Below, piece by piece: positions 23,701 through 35,981 of a stretch of 64,000 bases of DNA. The DNA is from Euptelea pleiosperma. Its lineage: Eukaryota; Streptophyta; Magnoliopsida; Ranunculales; Eupteleaceae. The position numbers and the translations under genes are program-made. The first letter of the stretch is position 1. Each line of letters starts with the position of its first letter. The notes under the pieces were generated by a model. It had not been told where the DNA came from, did not search any database, and saw only the letters and a program-made list of their open reading frames with translations. The DNA is taken from the NCBI GenBank assembly GCA_035048495.1, contig CM068553.1, positions 1,619,259 to 1,683,258 of the forward strand, read 5' to 3'.

Positions 23701-26700
23701 GAGAAAAAATTGGAAAAAATAGTTGAGGTCTATCTAGTAACTACATAAAGAGTGTCTAGCACAAGGTTTAAAATCTAGGTTTCATTCAACATCTCAATAA
23801 GCTAACTGAATGAACCGCAAGGTTTAAAATTTCATCAAAACAGCCGAAATTTTGGTTTCGTGCTCTACGGAAACATTATGAATTCTATAATTTCAGCTAA
23901 ATATTCAATATAAATAGAAAAGGAGATAATTAATACCCTTTCCATTAACTAAGGCATAAATTAAGATTTTCTTATATTAGGGAGATAATAGAAAGATAAA
24001 GAGATGAGATTTTGCTCCTATAAATAAGGGTTTTAATAATCTTACCACTAACCATGCATATTTTTTCCAGGATTTTACCAAAATTTCGGTTTCAACCTGG
24101 ACTAAAACCTAGTCGAAATCGAAATTTAAATCCTTGACGAACTGTCTTGATCGTAATAGAACGAGAAAGAACAATACATCGGAAATATCTCAGTACATCA
24201 CCATATGCAAAGATACGAGGAGTAAATTAAACTAAACTATCTTAAAAGCTTTATTAGGGGATTCTAAATAATCTTACCACTAATCATGCGTCTTTTTTTT
24301 CCAAAATTTTACTGAAATTTCGGTTTCAACCTGGATCGAAACCTAGTCGAAATCAAAATCAAAATCTAAATCCTTGATGAGCCATCTCGACCGTAACGGA
24401 ACAAGAAAGAACATTACATCGGAAAAATATCGGTACATCACCATATGCAAAGATACCAGCAGTAAATTAAACTAAACTATCTTTAACACTTAATTAATAT
24501 GTAAATAAATTGTTTAATGAAACAATACTACTTTCAATAATTGCCAATGTTTAATTAATTATATTAATTTTTCGGTACAAGACAATACATTTCCCTATGT
24601 ATCATTCCAATACCTTACGATACAAGTCAATACTTTCAAACATGGTCCAGCACTCTATGACACAGTATAGGAGAAACAAAAAATCAGAAAGGTTTGGAGC
24701 ATGATCCTTACTTGCTATGCGACTGTCAAGATCTATACCAAAATTCAAATTCTTGAACAATATAGGGCCCCCAGGATAACCAAAGGATGCATCGCTGCAA
24801 TGACAAATACGAGACATTAAAAACATTCTAATTGGCACTCAACTAAAGATGAAGTAGAATCTTAGATAAGCAAGGAGTCAAACTTGCAATCCTATTTTTG
24901 GAGGGAGGAAGAAAGAAAACAAAACAAACAGAATCATTATTGAGAAACAAATACTTCCATTCAATTAAAGCCCGAAAATAAATTTTTCAAAGTTTAACTG
25001 TAATAAAAGCATTACAACTTGCTACTAAATCCAAGCCTTTGCCCATGAAGACTCCCTTCCCTTTTATCAATCCAAAATCTATTAAAGTAAAAAGACATCA
25101 TTACTGGAACCACGTTTACAACTTATATGTCTTATTCATGACTATCATAATATGTAAAAAAATGAAAGGAATACAGATTATTGATGCATTAGATATGGGC
25201 ACCTAGGTCTATACCTTTCAATGATTTTGGATCTCCTCTTAATTTCCTAGTATAGAGGATTCATTTTACTTTATTTAACCAAGACAAGGACTGTGTCAGT
25301 GTCCGACACAGATGGGAGTGTCAGACATGCTGACCCAAACAAACCTGATACGTCGACACGTCCGTACAGTTCTTTCTTTGTGCTGAAAGACATATCTTTT
25401 AAATACTTTAGTCCATGTCACGAATGTAATATAGAAAGAATGTATTCAGATTAAGATGATATACATTATAATCACATAAACCATACATAAATAATAGGTG
25501 AAAACAAAATATTTGAAGAAATTTAGATTTGTTTGAAAAGGTGTCGGCATGTGTCCAAGACGTGAATGTTGCAAGGTGTCTAACACGGCAAATTCTTAGA
25601 AAACAGAGTGTCCTTGTTACATAGATTTTACTTCTTTAATGCAAGGGGTATTAACTGTGTTAAAAAAGTTTCCCACCTTTTATTTAGTCAGCTTTGTTTC
25701 CAGTCATTTTTATTTGTCGTGTACTAACTATCTATCAGAAGAAAAGTTTACTAACCTAAACCTGAATTTAAAAATTTGTTTCTGAATTTTAATAGTATTA
25801 AATATTATTGTAGATTATATGTAAATTTAGTAATTTAACTCATGGTTTCAAAAACGGACGTTATAACGGATTCGGACCTACCCCGTTACATTATGAACCG
25901 TTTTAACACTCAGAAAATAACGACCGCTATTTTATGAAAAAATTTGTGAAAAAAAAATATCATTATTTCCGATTTTGTTTTTCGTTATTAATTTTATTGA
26001 AAATTTCAAATTCAAAATTTGAATTTTAGTGCCGTTTTTTTCTGTTTTTGCCTGTTACAATTCGTTATAACGGAAAAAACAGTAATGCCCCCAGTCTGTT
26101 ATACCATTATAATGGCCCCTTTTAAACCTTTATTTAGCTAGCTTCTAAGTCATTTCAATAGATTATGGGATAATTTCAGCTAATCAAATCATCATGCTAA
26201 TTTTTGTCACAAACTGAACTATTCACCAATAATGTGACAGAGGAAAGAGATATTACCAAAAACAACTACATTATAAACTCTGCTAGGGGAACGGCCAAAA
26301 CAAACCTGAAACTTATTATTGGGAGGCCTGGTCTATCATCCGGTGTCGGGAACTCAAACTTGTAGCTGCATAACAACAAAACATGAGGAACTTGACCAAT
26401 AAAATGGGAAACCACAACACGAGAAACAATTTTATGTAATGTATTGAGTCTAGAGGATGTTGTGGAACTGATTTGATCAATCGTGAAAAGAAAATTAGAT
26501 TAGAAATCAAAGGGAATGGTGCATACTCAGGGTCATTGATGATCTCGTCCACATGACCCATTCGATCCAATGCCTGGAAAACATCAAAAGGAAGTAGTCA
26601 AAGGAAAAATTGCTTGCATTGAGGCTTTGAAGCGGAACTAGCAAATCCCCATCGTTGGAAGGTTTTAAAGCTAAGAAAATAGATACATACTCTTAACCAA

Positions 26701-29700
26701 TGTTCACAAACTCAGACTCGAAAATGAGATCAGAGTTCAAACTCAACCAAGTCAATGAAGACTTGCCGGTTTTTTTATTAATTGAAGTTTGGACTCTGTG
26801 CCAAGAACCAAACCATATTGAATCAACTCAGCCAAGTCTTTGTTGATTACAGAGGTTTTGAATTTGTTTCAACACAATATAGAGGCTATATAACAATAAG
26901 CACCTTTATTCTTGACTGAACAAGCGATGCCCGTTTTGCATTGTAGCGGAACTTATCAATAAAAGCCTGCAATCAAAGATTAAAAAAACATAATGTCACA
27001 CATGTAAGTCTTTATAAGTGGGAAACAAGCCAGCAAGAAACAAGAACATCTAACTTCAAGAGTTTGTATACTTTCATGGTTTTTGGATAAAAAACTGCGC
27101 ACAACATTTAAAATAGATGTGAAGTCCAAGAGAAGGCGTGGGTTGTGCATCACTAAGCTGGCTGAGTCATCTTTGTCGCTCTTGGACAGTTATATTCAGC
27201 CATCTCAGTGATCCAGACCCCGGGTTTCCAGGTCTCTGTAATATCTGGATAACAAGCATCCATACAGAACTAGAGCAATGGGCAAATACATTAACTTATC
27301 CTATCACAGCACATGCCATCAAAGGTAGATAAATGTCACAGCATATTTCAAATGGTAACTCTGCATAGAAGAAAACCTGCATATGGGCTTTTGCTCGTTC
27401 ACTGGAGTCAAAGGCCTTTTGCTGGTTCTTAAGCTGTTCCTCACGTGTCCTCTCGAATGTATCATAGTCCCCTTTGTAGGTAGTTAGTTTTTGTCCATGC
27501 AAATGGAGAATATCTGTAACTACCTGCAAAATAATTTTGATTACCAGAGAGACCATCTCATGAAAGATTTTAACAGACGATTAAGGAATGAACACTTCCG
27601 AAGGAGAACTTTTGAGTGTAAAAGAGAGTAATACCGTGTTCAAGAACTCTCTAGCATGAGAAACAACTATAAACGTCTTTGGCCATTTCACAAGGTATGA
27701 TTCCAGCCATAAAACAGCATGAAGATCAAGATGATTCTGCAAAGAAGAAATCCAAGAGTTTACCCAATCATTCTAAATACAAGGTACAACCGAAGGCACA
27801 TTCATGCAGATAATACCGTGGGTTCGTCAAGTAGTAACAAATCTGGCTCTATAAACAGTGCACGTGCAAGAGCGATCCGCATTCTCCATCCCCCAGAAAA
27901 GGTTCTTGTTGCCTTCCGCTGCATTTCTGAAGTGAAACTAAGACCCTGAAAATTTTTAACGGCAGTTGACCATTAATCACAGGGGAAAGAGCAACCCAAA
28001 CTACAATGCAGTAATTGCAGTCTATGTTAACTAGGTATGGTTATGGATATGGATTCAAGTGCCAAACTTGCTACACCACCAAATTGTAGAGTAATGAACA
28101 TAGCTATAGAGTTAATATTTATATTAGTTCTTTCAATTTTTAAATTACATTTTAGCTTTTTTAAAATACCATTGGAATAAAAACTTAGGATACAGCTAAG
28201 CCATATCTGACAAAGATCCTAAATCTTTATCCATGTTGTGTTGTGTTGTGTTGTGTCCACCCGGGGTGAGTCAGTGGACTCTGTTTTACTCGAGTTGAAT
28301 GAGCTAGGTGCTGGCTCATTGAAGTGCCACTAATATTTAGTTGTTCATATTACGGTGAACCAGCTGGTACAAAGTTTAGGTGGAATCATGTCAAAGCACA
28401 CTCAATTACGAAGCCTTGTGTGAAAAATTCACTGTCTCACACAGATGAATCTAGCCAAGATGTCCACAGCTCGGTTCATCTGCTAAAATTCAGGTTCATT
28501 TGTCTCAAACAAATACAGCTTGCTACTGAAAGACTTATAGAAAAAGGAGCCTCAGTGATCCCTAATCCAAACCACTATAAAACTCTCTGGTAGAATCTCA
28601 ACTCCATCAGATCAAGGATTAATATCACAGAAAATACCAAATAGTCTTGTATTCATTCAAGTCCGGAACCACCAAATACCAACCAGTGTTTAAAAACCAA
28701 CGATTTACGATTTGAATCCTATGATTCAAATCAAATCTTAACCCAAAACTTATGCTCGAGTCTCTTTAGATAAAAAATTCTAAGATTTCTTTGTGAATTT
28801 TACGATACGAGTACAATTTCAGAACTTAAACCGTATGATTCTTTCAAATCTTTGGGTTTGAATAAAAACATTGCATACAATTCTTTTATTGTTTAGGTTT
28901 ATTATTTATTCAATTCTTTTATTGTTTAGGTTTATTATTTATTCAATTCTTTTTCATAACTATTGTTTTTATCTTTCTTATCTAGATAAAGGAAAGGCAC
29001 CAATGCTCTTTGGATGATCCTACGAGCGATGAGGATGAGAGATGATGACGAGTGAAGTAGGGATCTTTGGAACTTGGAAGTATTGAGTATTGCTAATGAG
29101 TATGGTTGTTTATTGGTTGCATGGAACTATGAATTCGATTCTCGAGATTGCTACTTTCACTTTTCTTAGTTGATCCATGATTGGATTGGTGTTTGGGTAT
29201 TCACTTGTTTACTAACTTATTATCTTTGTTTTATGGATTGAGACCTAGCTTAAGAGTTTGATTATCTTATTTGGCTCAGAACAGTCAAACACTAACGTAA
29301 ATCATTAAAATTAAGTTCTATTAGTTGATTTTTTTTTCTTTTTTTACTTCCATAGTTGACTCGTCTTTTAAAATTTTATTATATTTTTATGTGATTTTTA
29401 GAGCATTTTTTAGGAAAAAAATTTAGGATTATGCCTCGCACTTTTTTAGAAAAAAAAAACTAATATTATAATAATTATTTTTATGCTTATTTAAAATATT
29501 ACTCAATATAAAATATTCGAGTACAGCTGCGCCATATCTGACATGGATCCCATGCCAATACCCTGTCTGGTCGTGTCTATATGGGTTCCCTGGGGATTTT
29601 GAAGGGTCCAGGTAACATGTCTTACTTGAAACAAAAGAAATTAGGTGCAATGAAGTCACCAACATTTGATTTGATAATTAAAATGAGGCAGGAGATCTGT

Positions 29701-32700
29701 GAGGTCACCAATAACACAAAAGATTTGAGAACTGACCGCGAGAATAGAAGCCGCACGTGACTCTGCAGAATATGCATCAATGAAATCGAGCCTTTTATAT
29801 ATCTGTTCAAGCCTATTTGACACGGCATCTTTATCAACTTCACCATTAAGCTCCCCCTTGCTATTTTCTGATGCACCCTCGAAGTCGATATCTCTCTTCA
29901 GGACAATAATAATTTCAGTAGGTTTAATAAAATGGCAAAACATAAGAGTAACCACAACAAAAGGAGAATGCAAACAAATCAAAACACCAAATCCTACAAT
30001 AACTACAACTTTTTTCTAATTTGAAACATATGCTATTTGAACCTGAAGTGCAAGTAAACGAGCTTCTTCTTCCAAGAGCTGGGCCCTTTCAACATCAGAA
30101 TTAAGGACACATTGCAAGGCTGATGTATCATCACCAACGACTTCTTGCTCCACATGTAATATCTGGCAGTTCTTAGGAATACCATCAATTGCATGCATAG
30201 CCATATACCTGAGGAAAGTTGTTTTCCCTGTACCATTTCTCCCAACGAGGCCTGCATAAAAGAGCACAGTGCAGTATGCAGCCATCAAAAATCCAATGGT
30301 AACTAGTCGTTCCAAACTTCCAACTAGAGAACCAGTAAAAAACCACACTTACACTGAATTTGCAAATAGAAACCATGCCTTTCATTAAGTATTTGAAGCA
30401 GAACATGTCTTCAACCAAAAATAGAAGAAATAAAGGGAAAAGAAAAAGTAACCATGGTCGGGCTATGTTGTAAAATACACATCCAACACAAGGAAATACA
30501 ACTAGCTGGGTTTTGGTTGCAGGATAATGATAGTTGAGGTTAAACACTCGAAAAGAATTATAAATTAATGGATTTTAAGGCTCATGCTTCCAAGACATCT
30601 TACACACCATCCTTTCTTAAATCCCATGAGATCACAATAAAAGAGTCTCTTCCAACTCTAAAGGACCAGTTGGACAAAAATATCATCACACATTCCAGGA
30701 ACTCCAAAAGAGACACTGATTTAATCTTCCAATCTTATGGGACTGGAAAATACCCAGCTCCAGTGAAGCTATGTACTGTATATGTTACAAGGAAACCAAT
30801 ATCTATCTGAACAAAGGCAAACTAGAAACAGTTTTTGGTCTGGAATTTTTTTTGTGATAGGTGCAAACTAGCAAATTGACAAGGAAAAAATCATATTTCA
30901 AAGATAACAAGGAAATTGCAATATTAAACACCCAGAATTGCAAAGGTGAACTTTTTCTATCAGGTGGATCTGAAAACTAAACTCACCATAGTGCCTTCCG
31001 AAAGAAAGCGTTATTGAGCCATCTACAATGAGGTCACGGCCACCTATAGAGATATTGAAGTTCTCCATATGGATATCCTTGACAGTTGACCCCTCCACGC
31101 TGTTGTCATGGTTTACACATACGACAGGCATCCCTGCTTTAGTAGCTTCCATCTCTTGTAAATGCATTTGGAATTGTGCCTGTTTCGTGACAAAGCATAC
31201 TAACATGAAAATGCAAAAATAAAATAAATACAGAAATTGTTACCAATCAAAAAATTCTAAAAAAATACATAAAATGATAATGAAATTAACTAAGTTCATA
31301 AGGTTGAAGAATGATGAAAAACTCGGACTCAACTTGGAAGTTGGAACTCAGAACATCATTTTTTTTACTTTGAATCAACCAAGCAATGGAAAGTGCCACC
31401 GGATTTATAAGAAACTGGAGTTTTGACACAGTACTAAAACTGGGCACAAACCAAGTCAACTCAGCAAGTTCAAGTCAACCAATGATTTTTTTGGCAATAT
31501 AATACAAGATTTCATACATCTCAGATGTTTTCCTTAATGGGGTCTTACCTCTCTTTGGCGCTCATCTTTCCTCTTTCTTCTTTCAAGCTTTAACCGGTCG
31601 CGTTCAGACAACAGAGGGCCGTCCAGTACCTCGGGTTGTTTCTTCGGAACTTCTTCGTCATCCATGCCATCAAACATCCGCAAAGGTGTTGCAAGACTCC
31701 GTACAGCTGGTTTGTCTTTAACCAGCCCATGCTTTCCAAATTTTTCAGAGAGTTTGCTACAAACCTACATTTTCATGATTACTGATCTCAAAAACCCAAG
31801 AAACACCTCAGCATGTAAAGGACCCATAAAAACATTCTTCCAAACATAACATGGTATACGAGCAGTTGTTAATTTTATCATTTTCATCAATATTTCTGAG
31901 ATATACATAAACAAATTTTTTTTTTTTTGGGGGGGGAGTGTGGTAAGAAGAAAGTATAGTGTTGTTGAGCATGGATTAAAACAATTCATTTACACATCCA
32001 AGCTTAAAACAATTCATGAAAGCAGCAATATAAGAAGTGGGTCTGGATAATTCTACAGACGTCCAAAACACTACTTTTGCCAATTTTTATTTTACACCAC
32101 CGTGTTTTGGGAATCATTGCATTTGGGCAGTGCCCACGTTGCACCTCATAGTTCACACCTGCAAAACTACTGCAAAATAGCATTACCACAGTTTTAAGAG
32201 CTGTTTTTTCGCTATCAAAATTTTCCTGCATATTTCAATTTTCATTGTTTAGTTCTATGCCCACCCAAGCGGGTTGTTATCAACACGCGAAAATGAGAGC
32301 GGATGAAACATAAAAATGCTAAATACTTGCTTGTGATGGATTATTACAGGGATTCCTAACATACCGAAGTAAGTCTGAAAGTAACTAAAAATAAGGTTCT
32401 GTTTGGTATACAAACCAATAAAACAATATAACTGATTGAAACCCCATCAAACTTAAGATACAAAACACAATTAAAAAATAAATCCCTAAGATATACATTA
32501 GAAATAATAAATATTTCATGTATTTTTCAGCAATTAAACCATTATTATCCTGAAATAAGGACTGAAACCAAGCTGAATAACTTTTCTTACCGAATGCCCC
32601 TCGGAATCGTCGCTAACGCAGCCAGAGTCGACGAGGAGCTCTCCAATGGCTTCAAAAGCGCCCTCTCCTTCGTCGCCAAAATCGAAATCTTCGTCTGCAA

Positions 32701-32794
32701 GAACGTTGATTATGTAATCCATGATGGGCTTATCAACATCTTGAGCTCTTTCACCCAATACTTCGTACACAACAGAGCTCGCAACTTCAACCAT
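17714..32794 (-). CDS. ABCF3: ABC transporter F family member 3 (GCN20-type), 18 exons
   Basis: Soluble tandem ABC ATPase without membrane segments; ABCF/GCN20 proteins act at the ribosome in translation and stress signalling. Minus-strand exons: 32591-32794, 31549-31764, 30987-31179, 30043-30251, 29737-29895, 27817-27945, 27635-27736, 27377-27523, 26904-26966, 26527-26573, 26306-26365, 24712-24794, 20438-20532, 19815-19901, 19595-19682, 18864-18949, 17920-17982, 17714-17836. Phases close to 717 residues, the family length. The start [20 protein letters not shown] is chosen by family fit; a Met four codons earlier (32806) is also in frame. First ATPase: GRNGTGKTT near 208, [15 protein letters not shown] near 343, [12 protein letters not shown] near 363. 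The linker contains FERTREEQ. Second ATPase: GPNGIGKST near 540, [13 protein letters not shown] near 627, [12 protein letters not shown] near 648, VSHDEHL near 678. It ends DYKKLLKGS. All motifs are intact. Introns carry a LINE fragment, a duplicated block and several MITEs. One donor, after exon 4, is GTTCAA. Confidence 0.96.
19029..19412. repeat. GTGTC-rich repeat in ABCF3 intron
   Basis: Left part GTTGGACACGTCGATACAC, right part ACACATGTGTCAGTGTCAC ending CTGTTACATAG. Similar ends occur at 25277-25624 and 38889-39515, suggesting one family whose tip reads about CTATGTAACAAGGACAC. Boundaries are approximate. Confidence 0.45.
20038..20061 (+). repeat. A(24) tract in ABCF3 intron
   Basis: A pure run of 24 A followed by GACAAAGC, with a TGG-repeat tract about 50 bp downstream (near 20107-20130). 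It may be slippage or the tail of an old retroinsertion; no body could be assigned. Confidence 0.7.
21790..21843 (+). repeat. Microsatellite T(n)-GT(n)-GGGT(n)
   Basis: T11, then GT repeats, then GGGT repeats, just in front of the split GGTTCC repeat within the ABCF3 intron between exons 12 and 13. Confidence 0.9.
21843..23385 (+). repeat. GGTTCC-rich repeat, copy 3, split by a LINE
   Basis: The left piece (ATTGTCGGTTCTTATCAG to TCTCAAAATGATGG) and the right piece (TTGGTTCCAATCTTGATAAT to TTGACAACCCTAG) are the two halves of the repeat seen at 16520. The LINE fragment lies between them. This copy lacks the GTCCGTCTAGAGC element: it reads straight through TTTATTTATATATCGGTTCC, so it preserves an empty site. 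Confidence 0.75.
21892..23140 (+). mobile_element. LINE (L1-type) 3' ORF2 fragment, intronic
   Basis: Plus-strand translation gives [16 protein letters not shown], then [18 protein letters not shown], a stop, and an open frame of 377 codons from 22057. This is the part of plant LINE ORF2 after the reverse transcriptase fingers, with the zinc-binding reverse-transcriptase domain ([19 protein letters not shown], then [20 protein letters not shown]). A frameshift near 21958 and the stop near 22020 show it is dead. No endonuclease or catalytic RT motif is present, so it is 5'-truncated. It lies in an ABCF3 intron in opposite orientation, and no poly-A tail is clear. Confidence 0.88.
24034..24484. 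repeat. Direct duplication of ~215 bp in ABCF3 intron
   Basis: The block from TAATCTTACCACTAACCATGC to TAAACTAAACTATCTT (24034-24244) is repeated at 24265-24484 with scattered differences. Both contain TTTCGGTTTCAACCTGGA and CATCACCATATGCAAAGATA. A related sequence in reverse orientation lies near 37550-37850. Confidence 0.8.
25277..25624. repeat. GTGTC-rich repeat in ABCF3 intron, second copy
   Basis: Left end AACCAAGACAAGGACTGTG, then CAGTGTCCGACACAGATGG; right end GAGTGTCCTTGTTACATAG. Arms are loosely inverted. Same family as 19029 and 38889. Confidence 0.5.
25841..26131. mobile_element. CCGTTATAACGG MITE (hAT-like), copy 1
   Basis: Begins CATGGTTTCAAAAACGGACG and ends GGCCCCTTTTAAACCTTT. 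Flanks ATTTAACT (left) and ATTTAGCT (right) match at 7 of 8 bases, an aged 8-bp target duplication. It lies in an ABCF3 intron. Confidence 0.85.
28878..28954 (+). repeat. Tandem repeat, 33-bp unit
   Basis: CAATTCTTTTATTGTTTAGG plus TTTATTATTTATT occurs twice perfectly, followed by the start of a third unit. It lies in the ABCF3 intron between exons 5 and 6. A TGTTG microsatellite is nearby at 28234-28256. Confidence 0.9.
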
Positions 32795-33247
32795 CTTCAC
32801 AACCAAGTTTCAGAGAAGAAGAGAGAAGGAGATTTGCAGATATTCAAAAGGGGAAAGCTTGCGAGTAACAGATATGTTCTATGACAACAAAGTAGTTTTC
32901 CAATAGACGTTTCTGCCACTAAGAAAGAGGGCAGTTAGAACTTAGAAGAGAAATCTCGCCCTCAAATCTCTCGAAAGACGGAGAAGTTTGGCGACTGGAC
33001 TCTTCATAACCTTTTTTACAGGCTTCGACGAGCGGAAAGCACGGTTGGATACTGTTACTATGATCTAGTAGAAGCGGATCTTACGTTTCTCTAATATATG
33101 GGTGTTTGGTAACAGATACAGGTTTATTCTATTATGAATAGTGAAGCTCCCGAAAAGAAGCAATATTCTTGTGTGGTACAATTCTCAGCTGAAGAAAAAA
33201 TGGGTCGCGATGTAACAAGCTGCTAGCACCATTTATTGTTAGGAAAA

Positions 33248-33622
33248 AGATGTAATAAGGTATACCTGAAACTTTTTGGCGGAAGTTTGTTACTCAACGC
33301 TGTAATCTGGGCCCACTAACCGCATGGATGTTAAGCCCACCCCTTCGTGGATACATGCACCAAAAATCACCCTGATTGCTAATTTTTAGCCATTAGATTT
33401 TAGTACTTTTTAACATGTGATTCTAGCAGTTGGATTCAACCATTATTCTTTAGTACTGAAATCAGTGGCTAAAAATCATCAAACGAGCTAAGTTTTGGTA
33501 TGAATGTCTACTAAGGGGTGGGCTAAATATCCATGCAGTCAGTGGGCCCAGATAGCAGTCATAAGTAACCAAAATCGTGCTTTCGCACATCAAAAAGTTT
33601 CAGGTATCCTTGTTATATCAAG
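33248..33622. mobile_element. Second foldback family (ACTGACCGCATGG), copy 1
   Basis: Left arm AATAAGGTATACCTGAAACT, then GGGCCCACTAACCGCATGG; right arm CATGCAGTCAGTGGGCCC, then AAAAAGTTTCAGGTATCC. Its core words CAAAAATCACCCTGATTG resemble the GAGTAAAAC family core. Confidence 0.75.
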
Positions 33623-33626
33623 ACCT

Positions 33627-33775
33627 TTCAGGTATCCATCTGAGCCCACTGACCACATGGATGTTTAGCCCATCCCTTGATGGATATACACACCAAAAAT
33701 CACCTTAATTGGTGATCTCTAACCATTAGATTTTAGTACTTCTTAAGGCGCCATTCTTGCAGTTGTCTTCAACCT
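33627..33775. mobile_element. Second foldback family, left-arm fragment
   Basis: Reads TTTCAGGTATCCATCTGAGC, then CCCACTGACCACATGGATG and CACCAAAAATCACC. The right arm is absent; the fragment ends in an oligo-T run. Confidence 0.65.
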
Positions 33776-34456
33776 TTTTTTTTTTGAATAACCGCCAAAA
33801 ATAAAGGGGCGTAGCAACACAAAAATAAGCAACTTATTGCCTTTCATAAGCCAAAAAGCTTAAAAGTTAGTTTGGATGTGTTTCGTATTTTAACTTTTGA
33901 AAATTTACAAACTAACTTAAAATTGAAGCTAAAAGTTTTAGCTTTTAACTTCTTGGGCCTTTAGCCAAAAAAATATTCAATAGTATTCCTTTGGCCAAAA
34001 CGACCATGCTTGTAGAAAAATAACGAAATCATGCCGCCCAAAAAATTTGAGACGCTTTGACCCCTCAAAAGATCTCCTATTTCTATTTCCTTTGTTCCAA
34101 CGTTCATCTACTCTTCTCCTCGTTTCCTTCTCAGTCTGCTATCCCTACTAGTCCATCATCTGTTTGCCGCTGCCCTCATTGCCATTGTTTACTCAGCGCC
34201 GCCAGATTCACCGCCGACCCGATGTTAATAAAAAAAATAAAGCAAACACACCCCCTTGTTCTTCTCTACCCCTCAAAGAGAGGGAGAGAAAGGAAAATGA
34301 TTTGAGATAGAAAAAGTGGGAGAGGGGGGCAAGGCACGTGAGACAAAGATGAGGGAGACAGAGAAAGAAACCGGGGAGGGAGACAGATGCTCATAGAGAA
34401 CTACTGAGGGTGAGAGAGAAAAAGGAGGAGGATTTTTGGTGTGGGGTGGAAGCACA

Positions 34457-34760
34457 ATTGTTGTTACTCACCGTTGCCATTTTGACCCACTGACCGCATA
34501 GATGTTCAGTCCACCCCTTTGTGGATATACACACCAAAAATCACCCTGATCGGTAATCTCTAGCCTTTAGATTTTAGTACTTTGTAAGGAGTTATTCTAG
34601 TTGGATTCAACCATTCTTTTTTGAGTCTAAAACCAATGGATAAAAATCATTAAACGAGCTGATTTTTGGTATGAATACCTATCAAGGGATGGGCTAAACA
34701 TCCATCTGGTCAGTGAACCCAGATGGTAGCGGTGAGTGACAAAAATCGTGCTTCCCAATG
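34457..34760. mobile_element. Second foldback family, copy 2
   Basis: Left arm TGTTACTCACCGTTGCCAT, GACCCACTGACCGCATAG; right arm CATCTGGTCAGTGAACCC, then TAGCGGTGAGTGAC. Both arms share the copy-specific ACTCACCG/CGGTGAGT segment. Confidence 0.75.
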
Positions 34761-34803
34761 CCAAAAACGTCCAACTCTTAAAAGGTAAGTTGCATGCACT
34801 ATT

Positions 34804-35200
34804 GAGTAAAACTTTGGTCACAAAGGCTTGTGACCGAAGCCAGTCACAACCCACAATATGAGCCACGTGGCACACTATTAGAGGGCGTTGACCGTATGGA
34901 TGTTTGGTCAGTCTCTCGATGGACCTGCGAACCAAAAATCTGCCTAATTAGTGGTTTAAAACCTTTGGATCATTGCACCCAAATAACACTCAATACTGCT
35001 CAAATTCCTACGGTTAAAATCAACCCATGAAAATAACTTTAATCCAACGATTCGAAATCACTAATCAGGCTGATTTTTGGTTTGCAGGTCGTCCAAGGGA
35101 CTGGCCAAACATCCATACGGTCAGCGTCCTCTGATAGTGTGCCACGTGTCTCGTGTTGTGGGTTGTTTGGTCACAACCCAATGTGACCGAAGTTTTACTC
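34804..35200. mobile_element. GAGTAAAAC foldback MITE, GTCACAA subtype
   Basis: 397 bp, tips GAGTAAAACTTTGGTCACAA and (reverse strand) GAGTAAAACTTCGGTCACA. Subterminal stem GGTCACAA-AGGC-TTGTGACC. Flanks TGCACTATT and TGCAGTGTT agree at 7 of 9 bases. Both arms contain CCACGTG. Confidence 0.88.
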
Positions 35201-35466
35201 TGCAGTGTTTGAGGTCTGACCTCTTGTTCCACTCAAGCAGGGGTATAAATGGAACAAAACAGGAAAAAATCACGATTTAACCAATATTATAAAATCAGGT
35301 ACGATTTGGACAACAGTTTATGTATAGTAATTTTTTGACTAAAAGCCCTAACTTCTAAGAGAAATTATTTCTCAAAAATTAGAATGCCTCAAGACATTTT
35401 AATTTCTATGACTTTTTTAGAGGTAAAAAATCAACTTATAACTTCTACTAAACCAAACACCCCCAA

Positions 35467-35860
35467 AGGTGGGCTAACCATCCATGTGGTCAGTGGGCCC
35501 AGATGGCAGCGGTCAACGTTTAAAGGGGACCGTTATAACGGTATAACGGATGGGGTGTTACCATTTTTTCTGAAAAAAAACGTTGAGGGGCAAAAATGAA
35601 AAATACAGAAAAATAACAGGAAAAATCGAAAATAACGGCCTTTTTTCACAAAAATTTTCAGAAAATAACGGTAGTTATTTTCGTTATAACAGAAAAATAC
35701 TGAAAAATAACGGCCGTTATTTTTTGGGCTTTCTAATGGTCCATAACGTAATGGTGGAGGTCTGAATCCGTTATAACGGCCGTTTTTTAAACCTTGGCAG
35801 CGGTTAGTGACAAAAATGGTGCTAGCTTACGGCAAAAGCGTGCCTACAGCTTGTTATATC
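35467..35860. mobile_element. Second foldback family, right-arm fragment split by a MITE
   Basis: Right arm GTGGGCTAACCATCCATG, GTGGTCAGTGGGCCCAG, then GGCAGCGGT; it resumes at 35797 with GCAGCGGTTAGTGAC. The interruption is the CCGTTATAACGG element at 35514-35796. Confidence 0.7.
35514..35796. mobile_element. CCGTTATAACGG MITE (hAT-like), copy 2
   Basis: 283 bp from CAACGTTTAAAGGGGACCG to GGCCGTTTTTTAAACCTTG. Flanked by an exact 8-bp duplication GCAGCGGT (35506-35513 and 35797-35804), cutting a foldback element in two. Confidence 0.92.
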
Positions 35861-35981
35861 GCAACGCACAAAAATTTACCTCTTGGTTTGTAGAACTTGG
35901 TTCTTACGAGGATTGCTATTTGCAACGAATAAGGTTGCAATTTCCCACCTAGGACCATATCTTCTTGTATTTTCTCACTCC

